Source: Sphingobium cupriresistens (GTDB lineage: Bacteria; Pseudomonadota; Alphaproteobacteria; Sphingomonadales; Sphingomonadaceae). Taken from it: a stretch of 64,000 bases of DNA. The position numbers were made by a program, and so were the translations under genes. Position 1 is the first letter of the stretch. Each line of letters opens with the position of its first letter. The notes below the pieces were generated by a model. It was not told where the DNA came from. It made no database searches and worked only from the letters and a program-made list of their open reading frames with translations. The stretch is taken from the NCBI RefSeq assembly GCF_004152865.1, contig NZ_SEOO01000008.1, forward strand, positions 1 through 64,000, given 5' to 3'. This document shows positions 45,943 through 55,386 of this stretch, piece after piece.

Positions 45943-47124
45943 TTAGCGCGCCCCGCCTTGGCCGGATGACGCGGCATTTTTCGCGCCGCCCTGAGCAGCC
46001 GTCACCTGCTGCGGCGCGCCGGGCCTGACGACCGTGCCGGGACGCAGGTTCACCAGCCCTTCAACGATCAGCCTGTCGCCGGGCTTGAGTCCGTCGGTGA
46101 CGATCCACTTATCGCCCACGGCGCGGTCGACCGTGACCTGGCGCACGTCGACCTTATTGTCCTTGCCCACGACCATGGCGGTCGCACGGCCGCGCGGATC
46201 GCGACTGATGCCCTGCTGCGGCGCCAGAATCGCCTGGGTCCGCCGCCCCTCGACCAGCTTGGCGCGGACATACATGCCAGGCAGCAAGAGGCCATCGGGG
46301 TTGGGGAAGGTGGCGCGCAATGTCACCGCGCCCGACGAGGGATCAACGGTGACTTCGGAAAATTGCAGGCGACCTTCGATCGGATAGGCGCTGCCATTGG
46401 GCAACAGCAATTGGATTCGCGCGCCGTCGGCTTCGCTGACGCCGCCATTCTTCATCGCCTGCTTGAGATCGATGATCTGCGCGGCCGACTGCGAGACATC
46501 GACATAGACGCTATCCGTGCGCTGAATCGTCGCGAGCGCATCCGCCTGGCCTGCCTGCACGAGCGCGCCGGGGGTGAAGAGAGAACGGCTGATGCGGCCG
46601 GAAATCGGCGCCCGGATGCGCGTAAAATTCTGATTCACCTGCGCCGCCTGGACCGCGCCACGCTGCGCCGCAACATCGGCGCGCGCCTGCTGGGCCGCCG
46701 CGTCGGCGTCGTCATATTCCTGTCGGCTGACGGCGTTGATGCCGACCAGATCCTTGTAGCGCTGGGCCTGTAGACCAGTCGACCGGATCGCGGCGTTGGC
46801 GCGCGCGAGCGAGCCTTGCGCCTGGGCCAAGGCGGCGCGGTACGGCGCATCGTCAATTTCGTAAAGAAGCTGGCCAGCGCGGACGTTGCTCCCCTCCTGA
46901 AACAGGCGCCGACGGATTACGCCACTGATCTGAGGCCGCACCTCGGCGGTCTCAAACGCTACGATTCTGCCGGGCAACTCATTCACCAGCGGCGCTGATT
47001 CGACCTTGAGCGTGACCACGCCGACGGCGGGCGGCGGCGGCGCAGGTGGCGGGCTTTCGCCGCATGCGCTCAACGCCAGTGCCGACGCGCATGCCAGCAG
47101 CCCGATGATTGTCCCCTGTTGCAT
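45943..47124 (-). CDS. RND efflux periplasmic adaptor
   Basis: A 393-residue membrane-fusion protein. The lipoprotein signal ends at SAC (Cys about 21). Lipoyl, alpha-hairpin and beta-barrel segments follow: GVIRRRLFQEGSNVRAGQLLYEID, then RYKDLVGINAVSRQEYDDAD and VTLRATFPNPDGLLLPGMYVRA. The start at 47124 (MQQGTIIG) gives a clean lipoprotein signal; an upstream in-frame ATG at 47178 lies inside the operator. Divergent from a TetR gene. Confidence 0.94.
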   Translation of the reverse strand: MQQGTIIGLLACASALALSACGESPPPAPPPPAVGVVTLKVESAPLVNELPGRIVAFETAEVRPQISGVIRRRLFQEGSNVRAGQLLYEIDDAPYRAALAQAQGSLARANAAIRSTGLQAQRYKDLVGINAVSRQEYDDADAAAQQARADVAAQRGAVQAAQVNQNFTRIRAPISGRISRSLFTPGALVQAGQADALATIQRTDSVYVDVSQSAAQIIDLKQAMKNGGVSEADGARIQLLLPNGSAYPIEGRLQFSEVTVDPSSGAVTLRATFPNPDGLLLPGMYVRAKLVEGRRTQAILAPQQGISRDPRGRATAMVVGKDNKVDVRQVTVDRAVGDKWIVTDGLKPGDRLIVEGLVNLRPGTVVRPGAPQQVTAAQGGAKNAASSGQGGAR

Positions 47125-47163
47125 CGCTTGAATATCCGTCTGTGAATTAGGGATCGAAGATGT

Positions 47164-47181
47164 GGAATGAATGTTCATTCC
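47164..47181. promoter_or_regulatory. Palindromic operator for the efflux operon
   Basis: GGAATGAATGTTCATTCC has perfect 8-bp arms around TG, midway between the divergent adaptor (47124) and TetR (47248) starts. AcrR/TetR-type repressors bind such sites. Confidence 0.8.
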
Positions 47182-47247
47182 GCTTGCCCGGCAGGTACGA
47201 TCATGGCAATGCGATTTCAAGAGGCAAAAAACGCCAAAGGGGTGGAC

Positions 47248-47832
47248 ATGAGTGCAGTGCAGCAAGAAAAAAACGGTCGCGTTCGCATTTTGGCGGCTGC
47301 ACGGACATTATTCGACAACCATGGATTTCATCAGACCGCGATGGCCGAACTGGCGGTCACCGCTCAAGTTTCCGTCGGACAGATATATCGCCTATTTAGA
47401 AGCAAGGAAGATATTATCGAAGCGCTTGTCCTCGACGATGCCGATCAATGGTGCGCCGAAATGGAAGACGTCCAGGCGCGGCTGGATTCGGGCGAATTGA
47501 CGGTGGAAGCGACGTTCAAACAATTATTTATACATACGATAGACGAGAAGGACGAAGCGCTGTCCTTCGACATATTGGCCGAAAGTTTCCGCAATCCCGC
47601 TGTTGCCGACACGATCGGCGCCATGTGCCAGCGGTTCCGCACCTATATCCGCTATTTCGCCTGCGCAGCCAATGACAAATTGTCCGGCGAAGCGCTGGAT
47701 GCGGCGGAGGAAATGATCCTCGCCTGCCTGTTCGGCCTGGGTCACCGCAGCATCTCGCGGCCCCGACTGCCCGCAAGCAGCGCCGCCCACTGGACGGCGC
47801 AGATGATCGTCACCGCGTTGCGCAAGGTGTGA
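47248..47832 (+). CDS. TetR family repressor of the RND operon
   Basis: A 194-residue regulator. N-terminal HTH (about 9-55; GRVRILAAARTLFDNHGFHQTAMAELA, then SVGQIYRLFRSKEDIIEA) and a ligand-binding helical domain. The start at 47248 has AAGGGG upstream; earlier ATGs overlap the operator region. Expected to repress the divergent efflux genes until a ligand binds. Confidence 0.9.
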   Translation: MSAVQQEKNGRVRILAAARTLFDNHGFHQTAMAELAVTAQVSVGQIYRLFRSKEDIIEALVLDDADQWCAEMEDVQARLDSGELTVEATFKQLFIHTIDEKDEALSFDILAESFRNPAVADTIGAMCQRFRTYIRYFACAANDKLSGEALDAAEEMILACLFGLGHRSISRPRLPASSAAHWTAQMIVTALRKV

Positions 47833-47836
47833 CGGT

Positions 47837-48961
47837 TCAGTCAATTCGTCGATAGAGGTCAACGGTTTCCTGCGCACAACGGTCCCAACTATAGCCCCGC
47901 GCGACGACCAGACCAGCCTGCTGCGCCTGCATCCGCCATTGTCCATCGGTCAAAGCCTGCTCCAAATGGCGGGCGAAGCCGTCCACATCCTCCGGGCGCA
48001 CGAGCATGGCCGCCCCGCCCGTCACTTCGGGCAGGCAGGAGGCGTCGGCGACGACGGCGGGAATGCCGCTCGCCATCGCCTCCACCGGCGGCAGGCCGAA
48101 GCCTTCATAGACCGACGGATAAACAAACAGCGCCGCGCCGGCATAGAGGAGCGGCAGGTCTTCTTCGGGCACAAAACCGAGGTAACGCACCCAGCCCTGA
48201 CGCGCGCCCTTGTCCATGAGGTCGCGAACGGAATCGCTGAGCCAGCCCGCACCGCCTGTGACCATCAATGGCCAGCGCGCCCGGATGGTGGGCGGGAGCG
48301 CCTGCCAGGCGCGCAGCAATTCGGTGATCCGCTTGCGTGGCTCCACGGTCGATACGCATAGAGCATAGCCTTGATAGGCCAAGCCATAACGCGACAGCGT
48401 GGACCCGACCTGATCGGCATCTCGCGGATGGAAAGCGGTGCTTGCGGCCAGCGGGACTGCGGTTACGCGGGAAAGGTCGAGCGAGAGGAAGTCCGCGACT
48501 TCGGCCCGCGTCGTTTCGCTATCCGTGATGAAATGCGCGGCGCGCTCCACCGACAGGCGGAAATAGCGCTCAAACTGGCGAAGCCGCTCTTCGGGATGGG
48601 TTTCGGGATAGCGGAATACCGACAGGTCGTGAATGGTGATGACACCACCCTCACCCGCCGGGGGCAGAAAATAATTGGGGCCATGAAACAGATGCGAGCG
48701 CATAACGCTGGCGTTTTGCAGGTCGCGCGCCCAGCCGGTACGCTTCCTGATCCAGCGATGCACCTTGTTGCGTCGCTTGCGCGGCACCGGTTCAACCAGA
48801 AGGCTGGCAGGGTCTTCAATCCATTCGCCGTTCCGATAGAAACGCAGGCTGCTCATGTCGGGCGCCTGGCCGATCCTCTGCGCCAATTCCCAGCTATAGC
48901 GACCGATGCCCGACAACCGTGGCTCCAGCGCTTCGATCGACAGGATGACGCGCAGGGTCAT
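47837..48961 (-). CDS. GT4 family glycosyltransferase
   Basis: A 374-residue GT-B enzyme. N-terminal SGIGRYSWELAQRIG, then LHDLSVFRYPE-type segment and CVSTVEPRKRITELLRAW. The C-terminal donor site is LPLLYAGAALFVYPSVYEGFGLPPVEAMASGIPAV with the EX7E motif intact. Resembles mannosyltransferases. Convergent with the TetR gene; otherwise isolated, so its acceptor is unknown. Confidence 0.9.
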   Translation of the reverse strand: MTLRVILSIEALEPRLSGIGRYSWELAQRIGQAPDMSSLRFYRNGEWIEDPASLLVEPVPRKRRNKVHRWIRKRTGWARDLQNASVMRSHLFHGPNYFLPPAGEGGVITIHDLSVFRYPETHPEERLRQFERYFRLSVERAAHFITDSETTRAEVADFLSLDLSRVTAVPLAASTAFHPRDADQVGSTLSRYGLAYQGYALCVSTVEPRKRITELLRAWQALPPTIRARWPLMVTGGAGWLSDSVRDLMDKGARQGWVRYLGFVPEEDLPLLYAGAALFVYPSVYEGFGLPPVEAMASGIPAVVADASCLPEVTGGAAMLVRPEDVDGFARHLEQALTDGQWRMQAQQAGLVVARGYSWDRCAQETVDLYRRID

Positions 48962-49234
48962 GCGATGCCGCTCTGCGCTGCAGCGAAACAGATAGGCGCA
49001 ATTTCAGTCGAGGCGGCAGGGATCATCGGTTCAGCATTCCTGGCAGAACAAGACAGAACCGCCTTGTAACAACGCGGTAGCGGGATGGATGACTGATATG
49101 CAAGCGTAAATCCGGTTGTCGCCCCGCCGCGCCGGTCCCACGCTCCGCCGCATGGAGGCGTGGCTCGCGCTGCGTCGCGGCAACTTCTCGATGCGCGGGT
49201 GATTTCCCCTTCGAACCATATGAGAAGGCATTAC
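48962..49234. other. Intergenic region between divergent genes
   Basis: 273 bp with no gene, presumably holding the promoters of the GT4 gene and of the small gene at 49235. I see no repeat family or clear terminator. The sequence near 49140-49180 is GC-rich with repeated GCG words. Confidence 0.4.
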
Positions 49235-49393
49235 ATGAAGATGACGTCCGTTTTTGATCGCGCCTATTTCGCAGAGCGATTGGAAAGGAACCGCCAATTG
49301 GCGGCCCAATCGCATAATCCGGTCATTCGCGAACTGCATCTGGAATATGTCCGCCTGTACGAGCAGATGATGGAGCAGCCCCAGTCCGCCTGA
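49235..49393 (+). CDS. Small hypothetical protein
   Basis: A 52-residue charged helical protein (RAYFAERLERNRQLAAQSHN, then EYVRLYEQMME) with no signal or membrane segment. GAGAAGG lies before the ATG; a second ATG is two codons on. Family not recognised. Confidence 0.5.
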   Translation: MKMTSVFDRAYFAERLERNRQLAAQSHNPVIRELHLEYVRLYEQMMEQPQSA

Positions 49394-49407
49394 CAAGAGC
49401 GGCGCGA

Positions 49408-52305
49408 TCAGCGCGCCGCCACACCTTCGGGCAGGACGACCGTCGACCAGCTTTTCCCCGGCACCAGATATTTCGCCGCGAGCGCCTGCAACTGCGCCGG
49501 CGTGACGGTAAGCAAATCCGACGACATGGTCTTCATCGCTTCCACATAGCGGGCATCATGGGTCGCGCCCTCCATCTGGTTCATCCAGAAGGCGTTGCCG
49601 GTGCTGGCGCGCATCAGCAATTGCCGCATCGGGGCGACCGCGCGTTGCAGTTCGTCGGCGCTGACGGGGGTCTTGGCCAGATCGGCCGCCGTTTCCTTCA
49701 CCACGCTGTAGAAATAGGCGATCTTGTCCGGCCGCACCTGGCTGGTCACCAAGATATAGCCGCCGCTTTCGTAGGAGAAAGGCCAGTTATTCTGGACGCT
49801 TGGCGAGTAAGCCGCGCCCTCCGTCGAGCGCAGCTTGTCGAACAGTCGGTCGTTGAAGATTTGGGTCAATATCTCCAGCTGGCGCGCTTCTTTTTGCAGT
49901 TCGAAGCCGCCGGCCGTCGGCCAGGCCATAACCGCCGCCGCCTGTTCCTTGTCGCCCCTGTGCCTCAGAACGACCGGGGTTTCGACATGCGCCGGGAAGC
50001 GCATCGCCCGGTTGATCGCGGGGACAGGCACGTCCGGCCGGGCAGGCAGCGCGCCGAAGGTCGCCGCGACCGCCTGGACCGCCTCGTCCGGCTTCACCTG
50101 GCCGAAAATCTGCACCTCGATCGGACCGGAGGCGAGGATCGGTTCCCAGGTCTCGCGGAAAGCCTGCGGCGTGAGCGCTTCGATCTCCGCGCGCGATGGC
50201 GTGCGGAAGCGCACGTCCTTATCATGCAACAGCCAGTTGAGATCGCGTCCCAGCACCGAATCCGGCGCGCGCGACATCGCGTCATAGGCGACAATCGCGC
50301 CGGTCTTTACCCGCGCCAGCGGCGCCGGGTCCCAACCCGGCTCGGCCAACTTGGTCGCGAAGAGGCGCAGTTGATCGCGATAGTCGGCGGGCCGGGTCAC
50401 CACCTGCATTTCGAACGCATCGTCATCGGTCGAGAAATCCATGCCCATGCGGCGGCCGTTGGTCAGGTCGTCCAGTTCGCGTTGGCCAAGCTTGCCGATG
50501 CCGCTGGCGACCAGCGCATAGTCGGCGGCCCAGCTTGCGACCGGCTTGGTCGGCGAGAAAGCCTGCTGCCCATGGCCGAAGCGGACGTTGATCCGCACCT
50601 TTTCGGTTTCCGCGTCATTGGCGAAGAGGGTCAACTTGACGCCGTTGGAAAAGGCGACGCTTTCCATGCCCTGGAGGCCGACCGGCGTGCGCGACACCAC
50701 CTTTCCGGGCGGTCCGAGCTTGGGCAGGTCGTCCATCGTCACCGCCTTGTCGGCGAGACGGGCGTTGGTGGCCGCCTTCACCGGCGCGGCGACTGCGGCG
50801 GCCAGTTTCGCGTCGAGGCCGGGTTGGATCTTGCCCGTCACCATCAGCGCGCGGAATACCCCGGCGGAGAAGAGGCGGCGGGTAGAATCGAGGATTTTTT
50901 CCGGCGTCATAGCAGGCTTCCCCGCGCGGAAAATGTCGACGGCGGCCTGTGGGCTAACGGTGGTTTCGCGGATGTCGACGGCGCTGACGAGATCGCTGGC
51001 CTGCTTCGCGCCCGGCTCCGTATCGGCATTTTCGACCTGGATATTGAGCGCGGTATCCATCTGCGCATATTCCCGCTCGATCTCCGCCACGCTGGGCGGC
51101 GTGGCCTTCGCATCCTCCACCACGGCGCGCACATCGACCAACGCCTTTTCCCAATTCTCGCCGGTCGGGATGATGGTCATGAACGTGCCGTCGACAGAGC
51201 GGCTGACATCCTGCTGCTCGACGCCCGCTTGCAGGAAGCTGCCGCCCGCGCGCGCCGCCTGCTCCAGCCGACGGCTGATGATTTGCAGCGCCAGCATGTC
51301 GGTCAGCTTGTCCTGATTGTAAACAATAGTGTCGGCATGAGGCGTCCAGGGGCGCAGCCAGGCCAGCGTCAGGCCGAGCGGTACGCCCGGTTCCACCACC
51401 ACGCGGGTTGCGGGCCGATTGGCGTCCGGCGCACCGAAATCGGGCAGCGGCGCACCCTTTCCGGGCACCGTCCAACTGGCGAAATTATCCTTGATAAGCT
51501 GTTCGGCCTGCGCAGGATCGATGTCGCCCGCGATCGCGATGACGGCGTTTTCAGGGCGATACCAGCGCTGGTGGAAGGCCTCCACCTTGGCGGCGTTCGC
51601 GTCGGTCAGCGTCGCCACTGTGCCGATCGGCGCATGGTCGGCGAGCGGCTGGCCGGCGAAGAAATGCAGTCGACTGGCGTCGGACATGCGCATCTGAGGC
51701 CCGTCGCTTTCGCGCCGTTCGGCGAGCACGACGGCGCGTTCGGCATCGACCGCATTGTCCACGATATTGGGATCGGTCATCATGCCCGCGAGGATTTTCA
51801 TGCTCTCGGTCAGGCTGGCCGGCGTCGCCTGCGGCAGGTCGAGCGCATAGGTGGTGCCGGTCGGCGTCGTCTGCGCATTGCTGTCGCTGCCGAAGGTGAC
51901 GCCGAGACGCTGCCAGATACGTTTGGATTCACCGTCGGGCACATGGCGCGATCCGCGCATCGAGAGATGTTCAATGAAATGGGCGTAGCCCAGTTCGCCG
52001 GGCCGCTCCATCAGTGAGCCGGCGTCGATTCGCAAGCGGACGGACACCTGCCCCGGCGGCACGCCATTGCGCCGGATGGCATAGCGCAGGCCGTTCGGCA
52101 GCGTGCCGAAACGCCATGCCGGATCGATGGGCACATCGCTATTTTCATAGAGCCATGGCCGCACCTGCGGCTGCCCGCTGGCCGGCCCCTGTGTGGCGGA
52201 GGCGGAGGCCGTGCCGGTCTGGGCCGACGATGGCGATCCTGACAGAAGCAGGGCGAGGACGGAGAGCGAAGCGGCCGAACGGCGGGGGGAAAAGCGCATA
52301 AGCAT
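49408..52305 (-). CDS. M16 family zinc metallopeptidase
   Basis: A 965-residue secreted peptidase. The signal peptide (about 30 residues) is followed by a Ser/Ala/Thr-rich stretch. The active N-terminal M16 domain has the inverted zinc motif HFIEHLSMRGS (about 107-117) and the distal Glu in the second helix. Three further M16-like domains follow, the third and fourth inactive. It resembles the pitrilysin-like proteins common in sphingomonads and probably degrades peptides in the periplasm. A single gene. The start may be three codons later (MRFSPRRS). Confidence 0.88.
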   Translation of the reverse strand: MLMRFSPRRSAASLSVLALLLSGSPSSAQTGTASASATQGPASGQPQVRPWLYENSDVPIDPAWRFGTLPNGLRYAIRRNGVPPGQVSVRLRIDAGSLMERPGELGYAHFIEHLSMRGSRHVPDGESKRIWQRLGVTFGSDSNAQTTPTGTTYALDLPQATPASLTESMKILAGMMTDPNIVDNAVDAERAVVLAERRESDGPQMRMSDASRLHFFAGQPLADHAPIGTVATLTDANAAKVEAFHQRWYRPENAVIAIAGDIDPAQAEQLIKDNFASWTVPGKGAPLPDFGAPDANRPATRVVVEPGVPLGLTLAWLRPWTPHADTIVYNQDKLTDMLALQIISRRLEQAARAGGSFLQAGVEQQDVSRSVDGTFMTIIPTGENWEKALVDVRAVVEDAKATPPSVAEIEREYAQMDTALNIQVENADTEPGAKQASDLVSAVDIRETTVSPQAAVDIFRAGKPAMTPEKILDSTRRLFSAGVFRALMVTGKIQPGLDAKLAAAVAAPVKAATNARLADKAVTMDDLPKLGPPGKVVSRTPVGLQGMESVAFSNGVKLTLFANDAETEKVRINVRFGHGQQAFSPTKPVASWAADYALVASGIGKLGQRELDDLTNGRRMGMDFSTDDDAFEMQVVTRPADYRDQLRLFATKLAEPGWDPAPLARVKTGAIVAYDAMSRAPDSVLGRDLNWLLHDKDVRFRTPSRAEIEALTPQAFRETWEPILASGPIEVQIFGQVKPDEAVQAVAATFGALPARPDVPVPAINRAMRFPAHVETPVVLRHRGDKEQAAAVMAWPTAGGFELQKEARQLEILTQIFNDRLFDKLRSTEGAAYSPSVQNNWPFSYESGGYILVTSQVRPDKIAYFYSVVKETAADLAKTPVSADELQRAVAPMRQLLMRASTGNAFWMNQMEGATHDARYVEAMKTMSSDLLTVTPAQLQALAAKYLVPGKSWSTVVLPEGVAAR

Positions 52306-52387
52306 GGGAGCCTAACGGCATTTTCCTGAATGACCACTGACAATGCGGTCATGATCGGGAGCTAGTTGTTTAGTCGCGATATACGCA

Positions 52388-52441
52388 CCGTTCGCTTCGA
52401 GCGGGTCAAGAAGCGTTTCTCGACCCGCTCGAAACGAATGG
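52388..52441. repeat. Palindromic intergenic repeat
   Basis: CCGTTCGCTTCGAGCGGGTC at the left and GACCCGCTCGAAACGAATGG at the right form near-perfect inverted arms around AAGAAGCGTTTCTC. It shares CGTTCGCTTCGAGCG with the copy at 9547-9622. It lies between rhlE and the M16 gene. Confidence 0.75.
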
Positions 52442-52451
52442 CGTCTAATAT

Positions 52452-53834
52452 TTAGCGCGGGGCGCCGGTGCGCTGGACGGCACCCTTATGTGCGCCGACG
52501 CCGCCACCGCTGCGGCGGCGGTTAAACGGGCGCTTGGCGGGCGCGTCGCCTTCGGCACGATGCGCGCGATCGGGCGCGCCGCGCTGCTGACGCTGGCCGT
52601 CCTGATATTTCCGCTGGCCATCGGCTCGGCGCGCCTGCTGCTGCGGGGTCTGACTTGGCCCCTTCTTGGGCGCCGCCGGCTTTGGCAGGTTGCGCACTGC
52701 CTCCATGAAATTCTCCGGCAGCGGCGTGATTTGCAACTTGACTCGCGTCGCCTTCTCGATCGCCTTCAAATAGGGACGCTCGTCATCCGCCACGAAGCTG
52801 ATCGCGATGCCGTCGGCCCCTGCGCGCGCCGTGCGGCCAATGCGGTGGACATATTGTTCGGCGACATTGGGGATTTCGAAGTTGATAACATGGCTGACGC
52901 CCGACACGTCGATCCCGCGCGCGGCGATATCGGTCGCGACCAGCAGCTTCACCTTGCCCTGGCGGAAGGCCTGGAGCGCGGTGGTGCGCTGGCCCTGGCT
53001 CTTGTTGCCGTGAATGGCGAAGGCGTCGATGCCGGCGCCTTCCAGGAAACGCACGACGCGATCGGCGCCATGTTTGGTGCGGGTGAAGATCAGCGCGCGG
53101 TCGATATCTTCGCTCTTGAGCACCAGATGGAGGAGCGCCTGCTTCTCACCCTGGTTCACGAAATACATCTGCTGATCGACGCGCTCTGCTGTCGTCGATT
53201 GCGGCGCGACGCTGACCTTGACCGGATTGTTGAGGAACTGCGCGGCGAGCGCCTCGATCTCCTTGGGCATGGTGGCCGAGAAGAAGAGGTTCTGGCGGTC
53301 GGCGGGCAGCATCTTGGCGACGCGCTTCAAGGGGTGGATGAAGCCCATGTCCATCATCTGATCGGCTTCGTCGAGAACGAAGATTTCCGTGTCCTTGATG
53401 GTGAAGGCGCGCTGATCGATCAGGTCGAGCAGGCGGCCGGGGGTCGCGACGACGACATCGACGCCGACGCTGAGCGCACGGATCTGCTTGCCGATCGGCA
53501 CGCCGCCAAAGACGGTTTCGACCGACAGCTTGAGGAAACGGCCATAATCGCGGAAGCTCTGCGCGATCTGCGCGGCCAGTTCGCGGGTCGGCGCCAGCAC
53601 GAGCATCCGGCAGCCCTTGACCGGCGTCGGCCTGGGGTTGCGGGCGAAATAGTCGAGACTGGGCAGCGCGAACGCCGCGGTCTTGCCGGTGCCGGTCTGG
53701 GCGATGCCGCACAGATCCTTGCCTTCCAGCAGGACGGGGATCGCCTTTTGCTGGATCGGGGTCGGGGTGACGTAGTTTTTGGAGGCGAGCGCCTTCATGA
53801 TGGGCTCGGCGAGACCAAGGTCGTTGAATTGCAT
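52452..53834 (-). CDS. rhlE: DEAD-box RNA helicase, RhlE type
   Basis: A 460-residue ATP-dependent RNA helicase. Q motif near 25, GIAQTGTGKTAAF (Walker A), VLDEADQMMDMGF (DEAD), SAT, and C-terminal IFTRTKHGADRV and HRIGRTARAG. The last 80 residues are basic, Gln/Arg/Gly-rich (RRSGGGVG), a typical disordered RNA-binding tail. A hairpin lies just before the start codon. Confidence 0.94.
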   Translation of the reverse strand: MQFNDLGLAEPIMKALASKNYVTPTPIQQKAIPVLLEGKDLCGIAQTGTGKTAAFALPSLDYFARNPRPTPVKGCRMLVLAPTRELAAQIAQSFRDYGRFLKLSVETVFGGVPIGKQIRALSVGVDVVVATPGRLLDLIDQRAFTIKDTEIFVLDEADQMMDMGFIHPLKRVAKMLPADRQNLFFSATMPKEIEALAAQFLNNPVKVSVAPQSTTAERVDQQMYFVNQGEKQALLHLVLKSEDIDRALIFTRTKHGADRVVRFLEGAGIDAFAIHGNKSQGQRTTALQAFRQGKVKLLVATDIAARGIDVSGVSHVINFEIPNVAEQYVHRIGRTARAGADGIAISFVADDERPYLKAIEKATRVKLQITPLPENFMEAVRNLPKPAAPKKGPSQTPQQQARRADGQRKYQDGQRQQRGAPDRAHRAEGDAPAKRPFNRRRSGGGVGAHKGAVQRTGAPR

Positions 53835-53846
53835 TGGGAAAACTCA

Positions 53847-53869
53847 CAAGTCGGCCATGCGCCAACTTG
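53847..53869 (-). promoter_or_regulatory. Leader hairpin before rhlE
   Basis: CAAGTCGGC-CATGC-GCCAACTTG, 9-bp arms with one wobble, 12 bp before the ATG and close to the ribosome site, so it could affect translation. Basis: seen in sequence; role inferred. Confidence 0.4.
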
Positions 53870-54089
53870 CTCTGCGGACGCAGGAAGGGCGCGAGGCGGG
53901 TTACGAAACGACCCGCGTGAAAAGGGAAGCCTCAAGCTTGGCGCAGACTCTCATTGGCCGGTCCGTGGTCCTCACCTGACCATAAAGGTCAATTGGGATA
54001 GCGGACGATCACGCTGCCAATCGCTAGGGGGCCGAAACGACCCGTCTGCTGCGCTGCAACGCATATGGCGAAGTTGCAGGTAAATAGCA

Positions 54090-54117
54090 AGTGGCCGCGG
54101 AATGGACCGCGGCCGCT
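54090..54117 (-). terminator. Terminator-like hairpin after the stress-protein gene
   Basis: GGCCGCGG-AATGGA-CCGCGGCC with flanking pairs; short T-rich runs on both sides. Confidence 0.6.
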
Positions 54118-54141
54118 GCTTTTCAGGCGAGGGAACGGGCG

Positions 54142-54615
54142 TCAGAGCGCCACTTGGGCATGTTTGCCCTTCATTTCTTCGCGCACGTCGCCGCCGAACA
54201 GCATCTTGAAGACGCCCTTGATCGACATGTCCGAACGCCAGATTTCAGCGTTCCCCAGATCGAAGCGCAGCATCAGCAGACTGGGATCGTTGCGACCGCC
54301 CGGATACCAGGCCTCGACCTCTTTCGACCAATAGCGGTCGATGATGACCGGATCAGTTTCGGGCGAGAGCGTCCCTTCGATACAGGCGAAGAGATTATGA
54401 TCCTTCGCCGCATATTGCGCCATCGCCGCGCCACCGGGGGCAAGCCGGTTGTCGCGCGAGGTGTAGAACCAGAAGCAATGATTGGCGTCCGGATCAAGTT
54501 GCGCCGTCATCGGCAGGCTATGTTCGCCGCTGTTCTGAAGGCCGAGCATCACAAACGGACTGCTCGACAGTTCCGCCCAGAAACGCTCCCGAATATCGTT
54601 GTTGTCGCTCATCAT
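54142..54615 (-). CDS. Pyridoxamine-5'-phosphate oxidase-like stress protein
   Basis: A 157-residue split-barrel flavin-type protein (general stress protein 26-like). The FMN-fold patterns PMTAQLDPDANHCFWFYTSRDNRL and AEIWRSDMS are visible. Function usually unknown, linked to stress survival. GGAGA lies upstream of ATG 54615. Divergent from nfuA. Confidence 0.85.
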   Translation of the reverse strand: MMSDNNDIRERFWAELSSSPFVMLGLQNSGEHSLPMTAQLDPDANHCFWFYTSRDNRLAPGGAAMAQYAAKDHNLFACIEGTLSPETDPVIIDRYWSKEVEAWYPGGRNDPSLLMLRFDLGNAEIWRSDMSIKGVFKMLFGGDVREEMKGKHAQVAL

Positions 54616-54711
54616 GCTGTCTCCTTGTTGGGTCGCCTGTTTCAATCGCCGGGATGCGGCGAAGTTCCCGAAGCGCTTGATCTTGGCCGCGGCAATCGCC
54701 ACATGAGGGCG

Positions 54712-55287
54712 ATGCTGATCGAGACAGAACTCACGCCCAACCCGGCGACCATCAAATTCCTGCCCGGACGCGAAGTCATGGGTGCCGGTACGCGCGATTT
54801 TGCGACCCCGGAGGAAGCCGAAGCATCGCCGCTGGCCGATGCGCTGTTTCGCCTGGGTGATGTGACCGGCGTGTTCTTTGGCGGGCATTTCATTTCGGTG
54901 ACGATCGCGCCGGGATCGGAATGGTCTGATGTGAAACCCGATGTGCTGGCGACGCTGTTGGAACATTTTTCCGCCAATATGCCACTCTTCACGCCTGGCT
55001 CCGCGGCCGGGATCAGCGTCCCTTCCGACGAGGACAGTTTCGCCGACGCGCCGGAAGATGCCGAGATTGTGGAGCAGATTCGCGAATTGATCGACACGCG
55101 GGTGCGGCCGGCCGTGGCCAATGACGGCGGCGACATCATCTATCGCGGGTTCGACAAGGGCACCGTGTACCTCAAGATGCAGGGCGCCTGTTCGGGTTGC
55201 CCCTCCTCGACCGCGACGCTCAAGAACGGCATCGAACAGTTGCTGAAACATTATGTGCCCGAAGTGACCGAGGTCCGCGCGGTCTGA
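54712..55287 (+). CDS. nfuA: NfuA-type Fe-S cluster carrier
   Basis: A 191-residue scaffold protein. The N-terminal Nfu_N domain (ETELTPNPATIKFLPGREV) and the C-terminal NifU-like domain with the cluster-binding motif GACSGCPSS are both present. It delivers 4Fe-4S clusters to target enzymes. ATG 54703 (MRAMLIETE) is an alternative start. First gene of a rightward block leading to tsaB. Confidence 0.93.
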   Translation: MLIETELTPNPATIKFLPGREVMGAGTRDFATPEEAEASPLADALFRLGDVTGVFFGGHFISVTIAPGSEWSDVKPDVLATLLEHFSANMPLFTPGSAAGISVPSDEDSFADAPEDAEIVEQIRELIDTRVRPAVANDGGDIIYRGFDKGTVYLKMQGACSGCPSSTATLKNGIEQLLKHYVPEVTEVRAV

Positions 55288-55386
55288 AGCCTGCCTGCGA
55301 CATTTGGCAAATCCCCAAGGATCGACTAACCGCAAGACGACTCCGCAAAGCATCGATGCTTGGAGCGGATGTTTGAGGGGGTTTGT

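Larger units (their letters stand above)
53835..54141. other. Intergenic region upstream of rhlE
   Basis: 307 bp without a gene. It holds a hairpin next to the rhlE start (53847-53869), a second GGGT/ACCC-type hairpin near 53898-53920, and a terminator at its right end for the stress-protein gene. A long structured leader for rhlE is possible. Confidence 0.45.

Noticed and set aside
49558..52017. 819-codon open frame opposite the M16 peptidase
   Set aside because: Antisense shadow; the M16 frame has signal peptide and zinc motif.
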